From Eggerthellaceae bacterium UBA5808 (GTDB lineage: Bacteria > Actinomycetota > Coriobacteriia > Coriobacteriales > Eggerthellaceae), in assembly GCA_002417975.1 (NCBI GenBank), contig DIDE01000005.1, positions 1-27,205 on the forward strand: 27,205 nucleotides of DNA, written 5' to 3'. Under the pieces are notes generated by a model. That model saw only the letters and a list, made by a program, of their open reading frames with translations, did no database searches and was not told where the DNA came from. Of the stretch, positions 15,711 to 23,948 are shown piece after piece. Made by a program: the position numbers and the translations under genes. Numbering within the stretch: the stretch's first letter is position 1; each line of letters opens with the position of its first letter.

Positions 15711-16373
15711 CTATTTTGCAAAACGAGCATGAGTCCCTTGAGGATAGAATTTACGCTTAAGGCGTCGATAATAATCGTAGTCTTCCGGGCAATGAGCATC
15801 GCTTGCAATATACGAAATTACATTCGCTTTTATAAGATGCCGGGCAACCTGCTTTGCATTGGTATGTGATTTACCACCTACAACGCAATCAGACGAAAGC
15901 TGTAGCTCGCAGCCAGCATCAACCAACTGCTGAGCGAGCGAAAGATCATCTTCAATTGCTGCATAACGTTCAGGATGCGCAATGATAACGTGCATTCCCA
16001 TCCCCTGCAGCTCGTAGATAGTCGAAAAATACTCTTTAAAACGATCCGCTTTTGCGTGAGTCGACAGTTCTAGCAAAAACGTGCTGCGATCAGCAAAGCA
16101 AAGCCGTGGGGCCCAATCTAGCCCAAGCTCCATCAGTTTAGAATGATTGACTTCGAACCCCATCGTAAGAGGAAACCCTTGAGCATGTTCCTGTAATATC
16201 TCAAAGGATTCACGCATACGATCATAGTCAAAGTAAGGATCACGGCAGTGTGGCGTACACACAATTGAAGTGATTCCCACCTGTTGTGCAGCCTCAATCA
16301 TGCGTAGCGATTCATCAAGATTGTGCGATCCATCGTCCACACCAGGTAAAATATGTGAATGAATATCACGCAT
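15711..16373 (-). CDS. cpsB: CpsB/YwqE-type protein-tyrosine phosphatase (PHP fold)
   Basis: A 220-residue metal-dependent phosphatase of the PHP family that dephosphorylates the tyrosine tail of the partner BY-kinase and so tunes capsule polymerisation. Seen: MRDIHSHILPGVDDGS (metal-binding Asp3, His5 and His7), SIVCTPHCRDP, GFEVNH (metal-binding Glu), HVIIAHPERYAAI, and VISYIASDAHCPEDY near the end, giving the full set of PHP ligands. No signal peptide, so cytosolic. Its length is somewhat shorter than the usual 240 to 255. The ATG at 16373 lies 62 bp after the kinase gene. It closes the regulatory block of the capsule locus. The assignment is firm. Confidence 0.94.
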   Translation of the reverse strand: MRDIHSHILPGVDDGSHNLDESLRMIEAAQQVGITSIVCTPHCRDPYFDYDRMRESFEILQEHAQGFPLTMGFEVNHSKLMELGLDWAPRLCFADRSTFLLELSTHAKADRFKEYFSTIYELQGMGMHVIIAHPERYAAIEDDLSLAQQLVDAGCELQLSSDCVVGGKSHTNAKQVARHLIKANVISYIASDAHCPEDYDYYRRLKRKFYPQGTHARFAK

Positions 16374-16435
16374 GATCGTACAACCTCGTTTCCTTGCAGC
16401 TTTACTTCAACAGTTCATACGATCAGTTAAACACA

Positions 16436-17122
16436 CTACTTTACGCGTTTTCCTGAATGCGTGTAATACGCATAATAGTATTCCGACTCGGATCCCTCAG
16501 TAAAGGTCGCAACAAGTCCTAAAACGTTCGCATCTGCCTTTTTAAGCTGTGCATACGCGCCTTTGAGTTCCTCCTGCTTAGTGGATCCAGATTTAACAAC
16601 CATGATGGTTCCATCAACGAGCGTAGAAATAATTGCCGCATCGACAAACGTTCCTACCGGAGGCGTATCGATAAGAAGGTAATCGTATTCCTGACTGAGC
16701 GTTTTAATCATCTTAGCAAAACGATGAGAAGAGATTACATCCACTGGATTAGGAATGTTAGGTTCTGCATCCAAAAAGAAGAGGTTCGGCATCTTTGTCT
16801 GAACGATCGCATCACGCTGGGAAGCATCTTCAACAAGCAGCGAATAAAGGCCCGAACGCGCATGCTCCTTTGTCATCGATGCAAGCGTACGCCTGCGTAA
16901 ATCGCCTTCGACGAGCAAGACCGTCTTACCCGACGTCGCGATGGCACTCGCCAGGTTAAACAATACCGTCGATTTACCTTCATTAGGAACCGATGAAGTC
17001 ACTACTAACGAATGAATAGGGGCATCAGGTGACATGAATTTAATATTGGCAAAAAGCGTCTTAAAAGCATTCTGTATCTCGAGCGCATTCTTAGCTTTTT
17101 TCCCACTCGTATTCTTTGGCAT
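16436..17122 (-). CDS. cpsD: CpsD-type bacterial tyrosine kinase
   Basis: A BY-kinase of about 228 residues, the cytosolic ATPase half of the Wzc/CapAB system. Seen: ALEIQNAFKTLFANIKF (the oligomerisation helix), Walker A VTSSVPNEGKSTVLFNLA, Walker A' VLLVEGDLRRRT, Walker B YLLIDTPPVGTFVDAAII, and a C-terminal tyrosine cluster SEYYYAYYTHSGKRVK that is the autophosphorylation target. The frame opens at a GTG at 17131 that overlaps the AAGGG Shine-Dalgarno; ATG 17122 has correct 8-nt spacing. It starts 11 bp after cpsC and precedes cpsB. It works with CpsC, which supplies the membrane part that activates it. Assignment is firm. Confidence 0.94.
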   Translation of the reverse strand: MPKNTSGKKAKNALEIQNAFKTLFANIKFMSPDAPIHSLVVTSSVPNEGKSTVLFNLASAIATSGKTVLLVEGDLRRRTLASMTKEHARSGLYSLLVEDASQRDAIVQTKMPNLFFLDAEPNIPNPVDVISSHRFAKMIKTLSQEYDYLLIDTPPVGTFVDAAIISTLVDGTIMVVKSGSTKQEELKGAYAQLKKADANVLGLVATFTEGSESEYYYAYYTHSGKRVK

Positions 17123-17133
17123 AATGTGCACCC

Positions 17134-17793
17134 TTACATCTTAATTACAGGAATAGAGGCAATAACAGGAATTCCAAGCAATTTTTCTGCATCCTCTGGC
17201 TTACGAATACGCGTATTAGACATATCGGCAATGACAATAATCAAAATTGCAATAAATAGACCAATAAGGAATGCAATACCGGTATACATCAAACGAGGTG
17301 GTCCCGAAGGAGACGACGAAGCAACTGCGCCATCAATCACATTGACGCTCTCGACTCCCATAACACCTTGAGCCACACCAGACAGTTCATCGACAAGTTG
17401 ATTAGCAACCGCAGCCGTCGCCTCAGGCTTAGATCCTGTAACACTAATGGTAATGACACGCGTTGTAGTACCCGCCTTAACATCGATGCGATACCCCGCT
17501 AGGGAATCCATATGCAACGAGTTAGCCGTCTTGCTTTGGACGGTCGAAGACTTTGCCAATGTTGCAATATCGTTTGCCAACATCTGGCCAGCAGAGAGAT
17601 CGTTATACGTGGACGAAGCTGAGCTATTATCCGAGTTGGAAGATGAAAGCACATACACCGATGCCGTCGACGTATATTGGTTCGGAAGCGCAATCGCACT
17701 AACAATGCCAACAACGAGCGCGCAAATTACTGGCAGCAGAATCACTAGCTTAATCTTTTGCCTCATAAGCTTGAACAATTCCATTACGGTCAT
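17134..17793 (-). CDS. cpsC: CpsC/Wzz-type chain-length regulator, kinase adaptor
   Basis: A membrane protein of about 219 residues with the Wzz fold plan. Seen: TVMELFKLMRQKIKLVILLPVICALVVGIV (helix 1, about 14-34), the YTSTASVYVLSSS beta start of the extracellular domain, coiled Ser/Ala-rich middle, SPSGPPRLMYTGIAFLIGLFIAILIIVI (helix 2 after the Pro-rich turn, about 160-185) and a cytosolic tail SNTRIRKPEDAEKLLGIPVIASIPVI that would contact CpsD. The open frame starts upstream at 17841, but ATG 17793 has an AGAGGG Shine-Dalgarno at 9 nt. It follows the LCP gene after 122 bp with two hairpins, and precedes the kinase by 11 bp. Confidence 0.92.
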   Translation of the reverse strand: MTVMELFKLMRQKIKLVILLPVICALVVGIVSAIALPNQYTSTASVYVLSSSNSDNSSASSTYNDLSAGQMLANDIATLAKSSTVQSKTANSLHMDSLAGYRIDVKAGTTTRVITISVTGSKPEATAAVANQLVDELSGVAQGVMGVESVNVIDGAVASSSPSGPPRLMYTGIAFLIGLFIAILIIVIADMSNTRIRKPEDAEKLLGIPVIASIPVIKM

Positions 17794-17830
17794 CGTGTTT
17801 GTCCCTCTTTCAAATCTTCCCTGCTGATGC

Positions 17831-17896
17831 AACATATGCATACCATATGTTTTGCTTTATAGTGCCTTGTCGTGCGACGCGCATGCACCTGTCGCA
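17831..17896. repeat. Two inverted repeats between the LCP gene and cpsC
   Basis: AACATATG (17831-17838) pairs with CATATGTT (17844-17851) around 5 nt; TGCGAC (17873-17878) pairs with GTCGCA (17891-17896) around 12 nt. On the minus-strand transcript they lie between the LCP stop and the cpsC Shine-Dalgarno. Neither is followed by a long T-run on that strand, so mRNA processing, an attenuator or an operator are all possible. Confidence 0.45.
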
Positions 17897-17915
17897 TGTT
17901 TATGCCTAGATCATG

Positions 17916-19247
17916 CTATTGCGGCTGAATGCTCGTTTTGGGATCTTCACCCGCATCGACCTTAGCCATCAGATCCGCCCATCCTTGTGGATCCTCATAG
18001 CACAGCCACAAGCCAGTTTCGGGGTCAATGTCACCCTCATACACGCCACCGCCCGAATACAGCGTAACGTTGTCCGCTTGAGCAAAGTTTGTCGCAAGAC
18101 TTGTCATATCCTGCAGCGAAATATCCGTAGTCACACATTGTGATAGTTGCTGAACAAGCGAAGGAATCTGCGCTACGGGCGAATGAATAATCGACTTAAG
18201 TAATGCGGATGCCATAGCGCGGACATTATACTGGCGCATCGCATCTTCTTCAGTATCATTATAAGCCGTACGCATACGGGACAGCGCAACGCATTGCGTG
18301 CCATCAAGACGTTGATAGCCTGCGTCGATATGCACAGTATCCTGGTCGCCGGTATAGACCTGATAATCGATCGTATACGGTACATCAACGTAAATGCCAC
18401 CCATAGAGTCGACGAACTGTGCAAGACCTTGGAAATCGACTTCGACATAATGCGAAATCTGTACGCCCGTCACGTCTTCTACCGCAGTTACCGCACCCGC
18501 AGGACCACCCTGCGAAAATGCTGCATTAATCTTATTCTTTTGGCCATTAAGCATGTAAGGATAGTCACGAGGAATCGACACCATGGTGATTGTATGCTTG
18601 GTTGGATCAATGCGGGTAAGAATCATCGCATCGGAACGCTCACCGTAATTTTCCCATTTATCTGACCCAATAACTAACACATAAAAAGGCTGTTGCTGAT
18701 CGCTCTCAGCTGACGTTGGCGTCAAAACGTTATCAAGTGCTTCCTGATCATCTGAGCTCAATGCCATATTGTTGCTAAGCGTGCTGCTATACCACGCAGC
18801 ATAGGCACCCGCACCGCCGATCAGCGCCAACAATACGATCGCAATAATAATAAGCGTACGTTTGAGTCCGCGATGCGTGTGACGTTTTTTGCGAACACGC
18901 GTAAGCTCACCATCGCCACCATAAGGCATATTAAACGATTGACCAGACTGAACAGGCGCTGCAACAGGACGATATGTCTGATTAGCTTGATGCGATGTCG
19001 CCTGAGGACGACCCCCTTGAGAACGCGCGCCTTGAGGAGCAGCAAACTGTTGCGTCGGTTGTGCTTGTCCCTGTCGAGAGTTTGGACGCTGAGATGCAGC
19101 AGCATGCGAGCGTGGTCGTTGTGCACGTGGCTGTTGAGCGCGTGCTGAATTATCTAGATGATTGCCCTGATGAGATGATTGCGAAGCATCATTCGAACCT
19201 TGCTGTGGCATAGCGCCACGGCTATGACGACCCTTATTATTTGCCAT
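17916..19247 (-). CDS. cpsA: LytR-CpsA-Psr (LCP) family glycopolymer transferase
   Basis: A wall-glycopolymer transferase that moves lipid-linked polymer to peptidoglycan outside the membrane. About 443 residues. Seen: a Gln/His/Arg/Ser-rich tail of about 129 residues (repeated GNH, QPRAQ and GAR-type motifs), a basic stop (RKKRHTHRGLKR), one membrane helix (about 130-152), then the LCP domain: VLVIGSDKWENYGERSDAMIL, MVSIPRDYPY with its conserved Arg-Asp, NKINAAFSQGG, DFQGLAQFVDSMGGIYVDVP, and ALSRMRTAY. A short module GDIDPETGLWL...GWADLMAKVDAGEDP closes it. ATG 19247 is chosen because it precedes the tail; upstream GTG 19319 and ATG 19301 are in frame, and no Shine-Dalgarno is strong. It leads the capsule cluster, as cpsA does in streptococci. 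Confidence 0.92.
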   Translation of the reverse strand: MANNKGRHSRGAMPQQGSNDASQSSHQGNHLDNSARAQQPRAQRPRSHAAASQRPNSRQGQAQPTQQFAAPQGARSQGGRPQATSHQANQTYRPVAAPVQSGQSFNMPYGGDGELTRVRKKRHTHRGLKRTLIIIAIVLLALIGGAGAYAAWYSSTLSNNMALSSDDQEALDNVLTPTSAESDQQQPFYVLVIGSDKWENYGERSDAMILTRIDPTKHTITMVSIPRDYPYMLNGQKNKINAAFSQGGPAGAVTAVEDVTGVQISHYVEVDFQGLAQFVDSMGGIYVDVPYTIDYQVYTGDQDTVHIDAGYQRLDGTQCVALSRMRTAYNDTEEDAMRQYNVRAMASALLKSIIHSPVAQIPSLVQQLSQCVTTDISLQDMTSLATNFAQADNVTLYSGGGVYEGDIDPETGLWLCYEDPQGWADLMAKVDAGEDPKTSIQPQ

Positions 19248-19365
19248 ACTTAGACTCGCGTATCCCTTACCGTTGTTACAACACTTGGTCGCGCGGCACA
19301 TACTTTCCGCAGGGCACACTCACTCACACTGTCCTACATGCTCAGATGGCCGCTATATCTTCTAC

Positions 19366-19371
19366 ATTATA
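19366..19371 (-). promoter_or_regulatory. -10 element, possible promoter of the LCP gene
   Basis: A perfect TATAAT on the minus strand, 119 bp before the chosen LCP start codon. The -35 position (TTAGGG at 17 bp) is poor, so an activator or extended element would be needed. This gap (19248-19450) is otherwise featureless. Confidence 0.35.
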
Positions 19372-19450
19372 CCCAGTTCATATATCTTCCCTAAGATCTC
19401 TCCGATAGTAGCACATTCTTCAATATATTTTATGGAACGTCCGCGCCTTC

Positions 19451-20428
19451 CTAGCGAATGCGCAATATTGCATAACTATTGAGCGAATTAGTACGACCGT
19501 CAGATACAAACCGATCAGCAACTGTCGTCGTGTCAGCAACCGTTGCTAATAAACGATCAATTTCATCGTTAGAAAAATGATGACAATATCGATACACATC
19601 AGGGTTTTTCTCCCAGCCAAGTAGATAATCGTTGGGTTCTAAATCTGACAAGTCAAAACGATGCGATGCACGTTCATGAGTTATCTGTGCCTTGTTAGCT
19701 AGTGCTGCACAGTTCATAAATTGCCAAAACGAAACTGCCACATATCCACCATGCTGCGTTTGATTAACTAGAGACTTCAATACGCGTTCTCGATACGCAA
19801 ACGAAGGGACATGGTGCATAAAGCCAAAAGACACCGAGCAATCACACAATGGGATACCTGATTTGTTATACGTTTTATTAAGATTGTCTTCATTAAGTAA
19901 CGCTTTAATGATGTCAATTGATCGATAGCGAATGGCAGCCTTTAGCGCCGCGCTTGCCATAGACGGAACAAGGGCATCGCAATTATCGACAGCATAAAAT
20001 GTTGGCAACTTATTAGATGCGCAGTGGCCAGACGCATGGGGCATGTCTGTCTGAGCCTTATTGCCGATCTTTTCGACGCAAAACGATTCAAAACGCATGT
20101 TGCCACATGCAAGATCAAGCACATGATGAAACGGTAACGTATTGTCCGCTACAGAGGCAGACGACAATTGTTCCGCTACGCTCGATGAAGATGTTTCTAT
20201 CGAGTCGGACCGCGATAGAGGCTTCGTCGAATTAAGCGACGCATACGATGTCGCATCCAGCAAAGATACCTGCGTCGGATCAGACAACGACGCCCAAGAA
20301 TTCAAATCATCAAGGCAGCGACGCCATCCATTCCATGGAGCGCGACGCGACTCCGAGAAAGATCGCGCCTGTTCACGGTAGAATTCATTATCTATCGCAC
20401 GCAACATTTCGATCGTATCTCGTCTCAT
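19451..20428 (-). CDS. Trm9/ALKBH8-like class I SAM methyltransferase
   Basis: A methyltransferase of about 325 residues. Seen: NEFYREQARSFSESRRAPWNGWRR near the N-terminus, like the FY..A..F..SR..PW motif of Trm9 and ALKBH8; a Ser-rich insert (about 60-95); VLDLACGNMRF (motif I, SAM binding); FYAVDNC (post-I acidic residue); SVSFGFMHHVPSFAYRERVL and GGYVAVSFWQF (motifs IV to VI, with the double His typical of this group); and DYLLGWEKNPDVYRYCHHFSNDEI at the end. In yeast and humans Trm9/ALKBH8 methylates cm5U34 to mcm5U34 in tRNA. The ATG at 20428 has AAAGGGG at 9 nt; the frame itself opens at 20458. It diverges from elp3, whose family makes cm5U, with a 142-bp gap. The family call is good; the tRNA substrate is inferred from motifs and neighbour. 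Confidence 0.72.
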   Translation of the reverse strand: MRRDTIEMLRAIDNEFYREQARSFSESRRAPWNGWRRCLDDLNSWASLSDPTQVSLLDATSYASLNSTKPLSRSDSIETSSSSVAEQLSSASVADNTLPFHHVLDLACGNMRFESFCVEKIGNKAQTDMPHASGHCASNKLPTFYAVDNCDALVPSMASAALKAAIRYRSIDIIKALLNEDNLNKTYNKSGIPLCDCSVSFGFMHHVPSFAYRERVLKSLVNQTQHGGYVAVSFWQFMNCAALANKAQITHERASHRFDLSDLEPNDYLLGWEKNPDVYRYCHHFSNDEIDRLLATVADTTTVADRFVSDGRTNSLNSYAILRIR

Positions 20429-20570
20429 CGCCGCAATCCCCTTTATATAGACAAGCACCTATAGTTCCGTAGCACATATGATTACAACTTACGCTTATTC
20501 CGTGGCATGTCCTCTTCCGTGGTGCGATCTGCAACGGACCATCAAATGGTTTGCGATAGAATAGCGCCAT

Positions 20571-22397
20571 ATGGATGACATACTTATTGAAATATTACAT
20601 GCGCTCAGAGCCGGCGTCGAAGTAGACACAGACTTCCTCGAAACGCTTATGCGCAAGCATAACCGCAACTTAAGTGACAATAAACAGCACTATGCCAAAA
20701 AGCAGGTAATCCCCTACTACCTAAACGTCAAAGAAAATGACCCAGACCATTGGAAAAGTTGGCATATAGACCCGCAACTTGAACAGCGCCTTATGCAAGC
20801 CGTGCGCGTCAAGCCAAGTCGAACTGCATCGGGTGTCGCAACAATCACAGTACTCACCAAACCGTGGAAATGTTCGAGCAATTGTCTATACTGCCCGAAT
20901 GATTTGATGATGCCAAAAAGCTACCTCAGCGATGAGCCAGCGTGTCAGCGTGCGCAGCGTAACTGCTTTGATCCATTTCTGCAGGCGGCAGCAAGGATCC
21001 ACACCCTTACTCAGATGGGGCACGTCACTGATCGGATCGAGCTCATCATCCTTGGTGGAACATGGACCGATTACTCAAAAAATTATCAGCTTTGGTTTGT
21101 CTCCGAGCTCCTACGAGCGCTCACCTTATTCGATGATCAAGACACTTTTTCTGCGGAGGTCACACGGCGACGTGCATTCTACGACAAAGTAGGCTTTGAC
21201 GGAAGTCGCTCTCAAGCACAACAGTTTGTCGAGCCATGGCAGTCACGCGTCAACAATGGCGCCTGCTCATACAATCATGCGTGGGACAACCTATATGGCA
21301 AGAGCGCTCTATGGGAGAGTATCGCGCAGATGCAAACATGCTCTGTAGACAACCTTGATCGATGGCAGGAAGCTAACGCGCAAGGGACACATCGCGTTGT
21401 TGGCATAGCTATCGAAACGCGGCCCGACGGAATTACACCCGCTGCGCTGCAAACGCTCAAACGAGTCGGTTGCACCAAAGTGCAAATTGGCATTCAAAGC
21501 CTAAATCCGCAGGTACTTACCATGAATGATCGTCGACTTGATATCCCATCGATTCGTACAGCGTTTTCACTGCTCAGGCTCTATGGATTTAAAGTACACG
21601 CACATTTTATGGTGAACCTTTACGGAACAAACCCCACAGCTGATAAGGCCGATTACCTTAAACTCGTAACCAATGCATCGTTCATTCCTGACGAAATCAA
21701 GCTTTATCCATGTGTGCTTGTAGCAGGGACAAAGCTCAATAAGCACTTTGCAGACAAATCGTGGCAACCCTATTCCGAAAATGAGTTGCTTGACGTACTT
21801 GTAGCAGACACCTTGCACACACCACCCTATATTCGCATTTCGCGCATGATCAGGGATATCTCGGCACACGATATCAAGGCTGGAAACAAAAAGGTCAACC
21901 TTAGGCAAATGGTTGAGCAAAAACTCGATGCGCCTAATCAGTCGGTAAATGAGATGCGTTACCGCGAGATAGGCGCCCGGTCTGTAAATGCAGATCAGAT
22001 CTCTTATGAAGTACTACAATACGAGACCGATGCAACCAACGAATACTTCATCCAAGCTATAACGAAGGAGCATCGTATTGTCGCCTTTTTGCGGCTATCG
22101 CTTCCGCATGAAACATACGTGCGCAATTACGCAGGGACCTTGCCGGTCAACACGTCAGAAGCTATGGTACGCGAGCTACACCTCTATGGACGTTCACCCG
22201 AACCCACAGAAGAGGCACGACGTGCAGAACGCTTCCATATTGCGCAGTCGCTTGTTGCTCAAGCCCAAGATGTTGCACACAGTAATGGGTATACACGTCT
22301 TAACGTTATGTGCTCGATCGGCATGCGCTCCTATTATGATGCACTTGGCTTTACGGGACGCGGAGCATACCAATATCTGGATATCGATCCTAAGTAG
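20571..22397 (+). CDS. elp3: Elp3-type tRNA uridine-34 radical SAM/GNAT enzyme
   Basis: A 608-residue enzyme that would add carboxymethyl to C5 of wobble uridine, using SAM and acetyl-CoA. Radical SAM domain: WKCSSNCLYCPND with the CX3CX2C cluster ligands at Cys101, 105 and 108, then MPKSYLSDEPACQRA, FDPFLQ, RIELIILGGTWTDY, NYQLWFV, AIETRPDG, GCTKVQIGIQSL, and HAHFMVNLYG. C-terminal GNAT domain: YREIGARSVNADQI, RELHLYGRSPEPT, and NVMCSIGMRSYYDALGF. The acetyl-CoA loop that is usually QHRGxG reads ERFHIAQSL here. There is a positively charged N-terminal region of about 85 residues. ATG 20571 has no clear Shine-Dalgarno. It is one of only two confident plus-strand genes in the window and diverges from the methyltransferase. 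Stand-alone Elp3 in bacteria and archaea acts without Elp1/2/4-6. Confidence 0.92.
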   Translation: MDDILIEILHALRAGVEVDTDFLETLMRKHNRNLSDNKQHYAKKQVIPYYLNVKENDPDHWKSWHIDPQLEQRLMQAVRVKPSRTASGVATITVLTKPWKCSSNCLYCPNDLMMPKSYLSDEPACQRAQRNCFDPFLQAAARIHTLTQMGHVTDRIELIILGGTWTDYSKNYQLWFVSELLRALTLFDDQDTFSAEVTRRRAFYDKVGFDGSRSQAQQFVEPWQSRVNNGACSYNHAWDNLYGKSALWESIAQMQTCSVDNLDRWQEANAQGTHRVVGIAIETRPDGITPAALQTLKRVGCTKVQIGIQSLNPQVLTMNDRRLDIPSIRTAFSLLRLYGFKVHAHFMVNLYGTNPTADKADYLKLVTNASFIPDEIKLYPCVLVAGTKLNKHFADKSWQPYSENELLDVLVADTLHTPPYIRISRMIRDISAHDIKAGNKKVNLRQMVEQKLDAPNQSVNEMRYREIGARSVNADQISYEVLQYETDATNEYFIQAITKEHRIVAFLRLSLPHETYVRNYAGTLPVNTSEAMVRELHLYGRSPEPTEEARRAERFHIAQSLVAQAQDVAHSNGYTRLNVMCSIGMRSYYDALGFTGRGAYQYLDIDPK

Positions 22398-22405
22398 CGC
22401 CGTAC

Positions 22406-22494
22406 GCATGAACAATGCGGTAGCTGCATAAGTATTTGTCTCCATCAGATCAAAAGAAGCTAGCTACCATATGCATAAACGATACGGTAGCTAC
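22406..22494. repeat. Two imperfect 22-bp direct repeats after elp3
   Basis: The units 22406-22427 and 22473-22494 match at 18 of 22 positions, with the shared core CGGTAGCT. They lie between the convergent ends of elp3 and the second LCP gene. The second unit also provides one arm of the hairpin at 22461-22493. Confidence 0.55.
22461..22493 (-). terminator. Possible terminator of the second LCP gene
   Basis: TAGCTACC (22461-22468) and GGTAGCTA (22486-22493) form a perfect 8-bp stem with a 17-nt loop. On the minus strand it is followed by GCTTCTTTTG. The large loop and interrupted T-run make this a moderate candidate; elp3 could also use the stem. Confidence 0.4.
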
Positions 22495-22542
22495 GCTAAA
22501 TCCGCTTCGCAAGAGAACGGCTACATTCAATTGCAAACAACT

Positions 22543-23721
22543 TTATGAAAGAGGAATAACCGTCTTTGTCGCAATTGGAGCAATCGGCGATTCTGCTGCG
22601 GGATCCCACAGCCCCGTTACTGTCGACGGATCCTGCCCCGCATCGACAACGCTCATGAGCTGTTTCCACCCTGCAGGGTTATCGTTAACAAGCCAGAGTT
22701 GTGATGCGGCATCAACGTCGCCTTCAAAGGGGCCACTCGTTCCATATACCGTAAGCGATGAACCTTCTTCCAATTCCTGCGCCCACGAAAGAATTGTTTG
22801 AACAGGAATATTAGTCAATACCGATCCGATCAACGACGTTAACAGCGCTGGCGACGTCTGACCAGTTAAAGCACTCTGAGCAAGCCGCGTAAACATCTGA
22901 CGATTGACCGTCTCTCGCATCATATCTTGCGAAAGATCGTATTGCTCATACCCAGTGCGCGCACGGGATAACGCCATAGCACGCCATGGCGACACATCTT
23001 GTAACCCCGCCTCGAAATATTCATCGGGGTAATCGCGTGTATAGAAGTCATAGCTTAGAGCATATGGAAGATTCATCTGGACCGTTCCGTCAAGATCGCG
23101 AACTATTGCCTGCAGTCCATCAAAGCCAATCGTTACATATTGCGTAACAGCAATACCCGTAATATCCGATACAGCCTTGCATGCAGCATCAGCTCCACCT
23201 AAACGAAAAACCTCGTTGGCCTTGCATGTAGTTCCATCCGCTGTGTGGTAACGCGTATCACGCGGCACCGTTACCAACGTAAGCTGATGGTGTTCAAAAT
23301 CGACACGCATGAGCATCATCAAATCTGAATGTCCTGGCGTGTATTTTTCCCATGAGTCATCGCCAAAAATCGCGACGTATTGAGGCTGCGTTACTGCCTT
23401 TGCCGGAGCTGGCGTTGCTGCAGGTGCAGGCGTTGTTGTTGCAGCTTCCGATGATGTTGCATCTAAAGACGCGTCAGAATCGTCTGGCTCGGCGGATTCC
23501 GCCGCTGGCTCCTCAGAAGTATTGGTGGGCGTTTGCTGCATCGAAGCAAACGCATACGCCCCAATTGCTAAAGCAGCTATGACGATAATGCAACACGCAA
23601 TAATGATTCGGCGATGTGAGCGAGATGATTCACTCTTTGCTGATGGTGCCGCCTGCCCTGACTGCGATAAGTCCTCGGAATGACTGGATGGCATAGAAGT
23701 GTCCCTTGAATGTTCTGGCAT
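22543..23721 (-). CDS. Second LCP-family glycopolymer transferase
   Basis: A 392-residue LCP protein. Seen: a 38-residue Ser-rich basic tail, one membrane helix (about 39-59), a Pro/Ala/Glu-Asp-rich linker (about 62-112), then the LCP core: YVAIFGDDSWEKYTPGHSDLMML, LVTVPRDTRYHT (conserved Arg-Asp), ANEVFRLGGADAA, IGFDGLQAIVRDLDGTVQMNLP and ALSRARTGYEQYD. It ends in GDVDAASQLWL...GWKQLMSVVDAGQDP, the same C-terminal module as in the first LCP protein. The ATG at 23721 has AAGGGGA at 9 nt. It lies 227 bp downstream of the second flippase on the same strand; the pair may serve a wall polymer other than the capsule. The metal- and lipid-contact Asp/Arg residues appear intact. Confidence 0.9.
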   Translation of the reverse strand: MPEHSRDTSMPSSHSEDLSQSGQAAPSAKSESSRSHRRIIIACCIIVIAALAIGAYAFASMQQTPTNTSEEPAAESAEPDDSDASLDATSSEAATTTPAPAATPAPAKAVTQPQYVAIFGDDSWEKYTPGHSDLMMLMRVDFEHHQLTLVTVPRDTRYHTADGTTCKANEVFRLGGADAACKAVSDITGIAVTQYVTIGFDGLQAIVRDLDGTVQMNLPYALSYDFYTRDYPDEYFEAGLQDVSPWRAMALSRARTGYEQYDLSQDMMRETVNRQMFTRLAQSALTGQTSPALLTSLIGSVLTNIPVQTILSWAQELEEGSSLTVYGTSGPFEGDVDAASQLWLVNDNPAGWKQLMSVVDAGQDPSTVTGLWDPAAESPIAPIATKTVIPLS

Positions 23722-23948
23722 CTGATAAAGTCCCCTTTTATCGATACAATATGTCCCTTATAATCTGCGCATGTCGCGCATCTTATGCTACACATTTTTG
23801 CGTGTCGTACGATTATACGCTCTATAGTATAGTCCAACGTCAGCGCTCAAAGCGATAAAAGGATGAGTTCCCAATTACGATCCATATCAGGTGCTCAACA
23901 GAATCCGATAACTTGCACAATCGTAACGTCTATTAATTTGTGCTGTTC

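Noticed and set aside
18873..19213. Overlapping plus-strand frames, Arg/Leu-rich
   Set aside because: These are antisense frames of the low-complexity Gln/Arg/His tail of the LCP protein; compositional artefacts without motifs.
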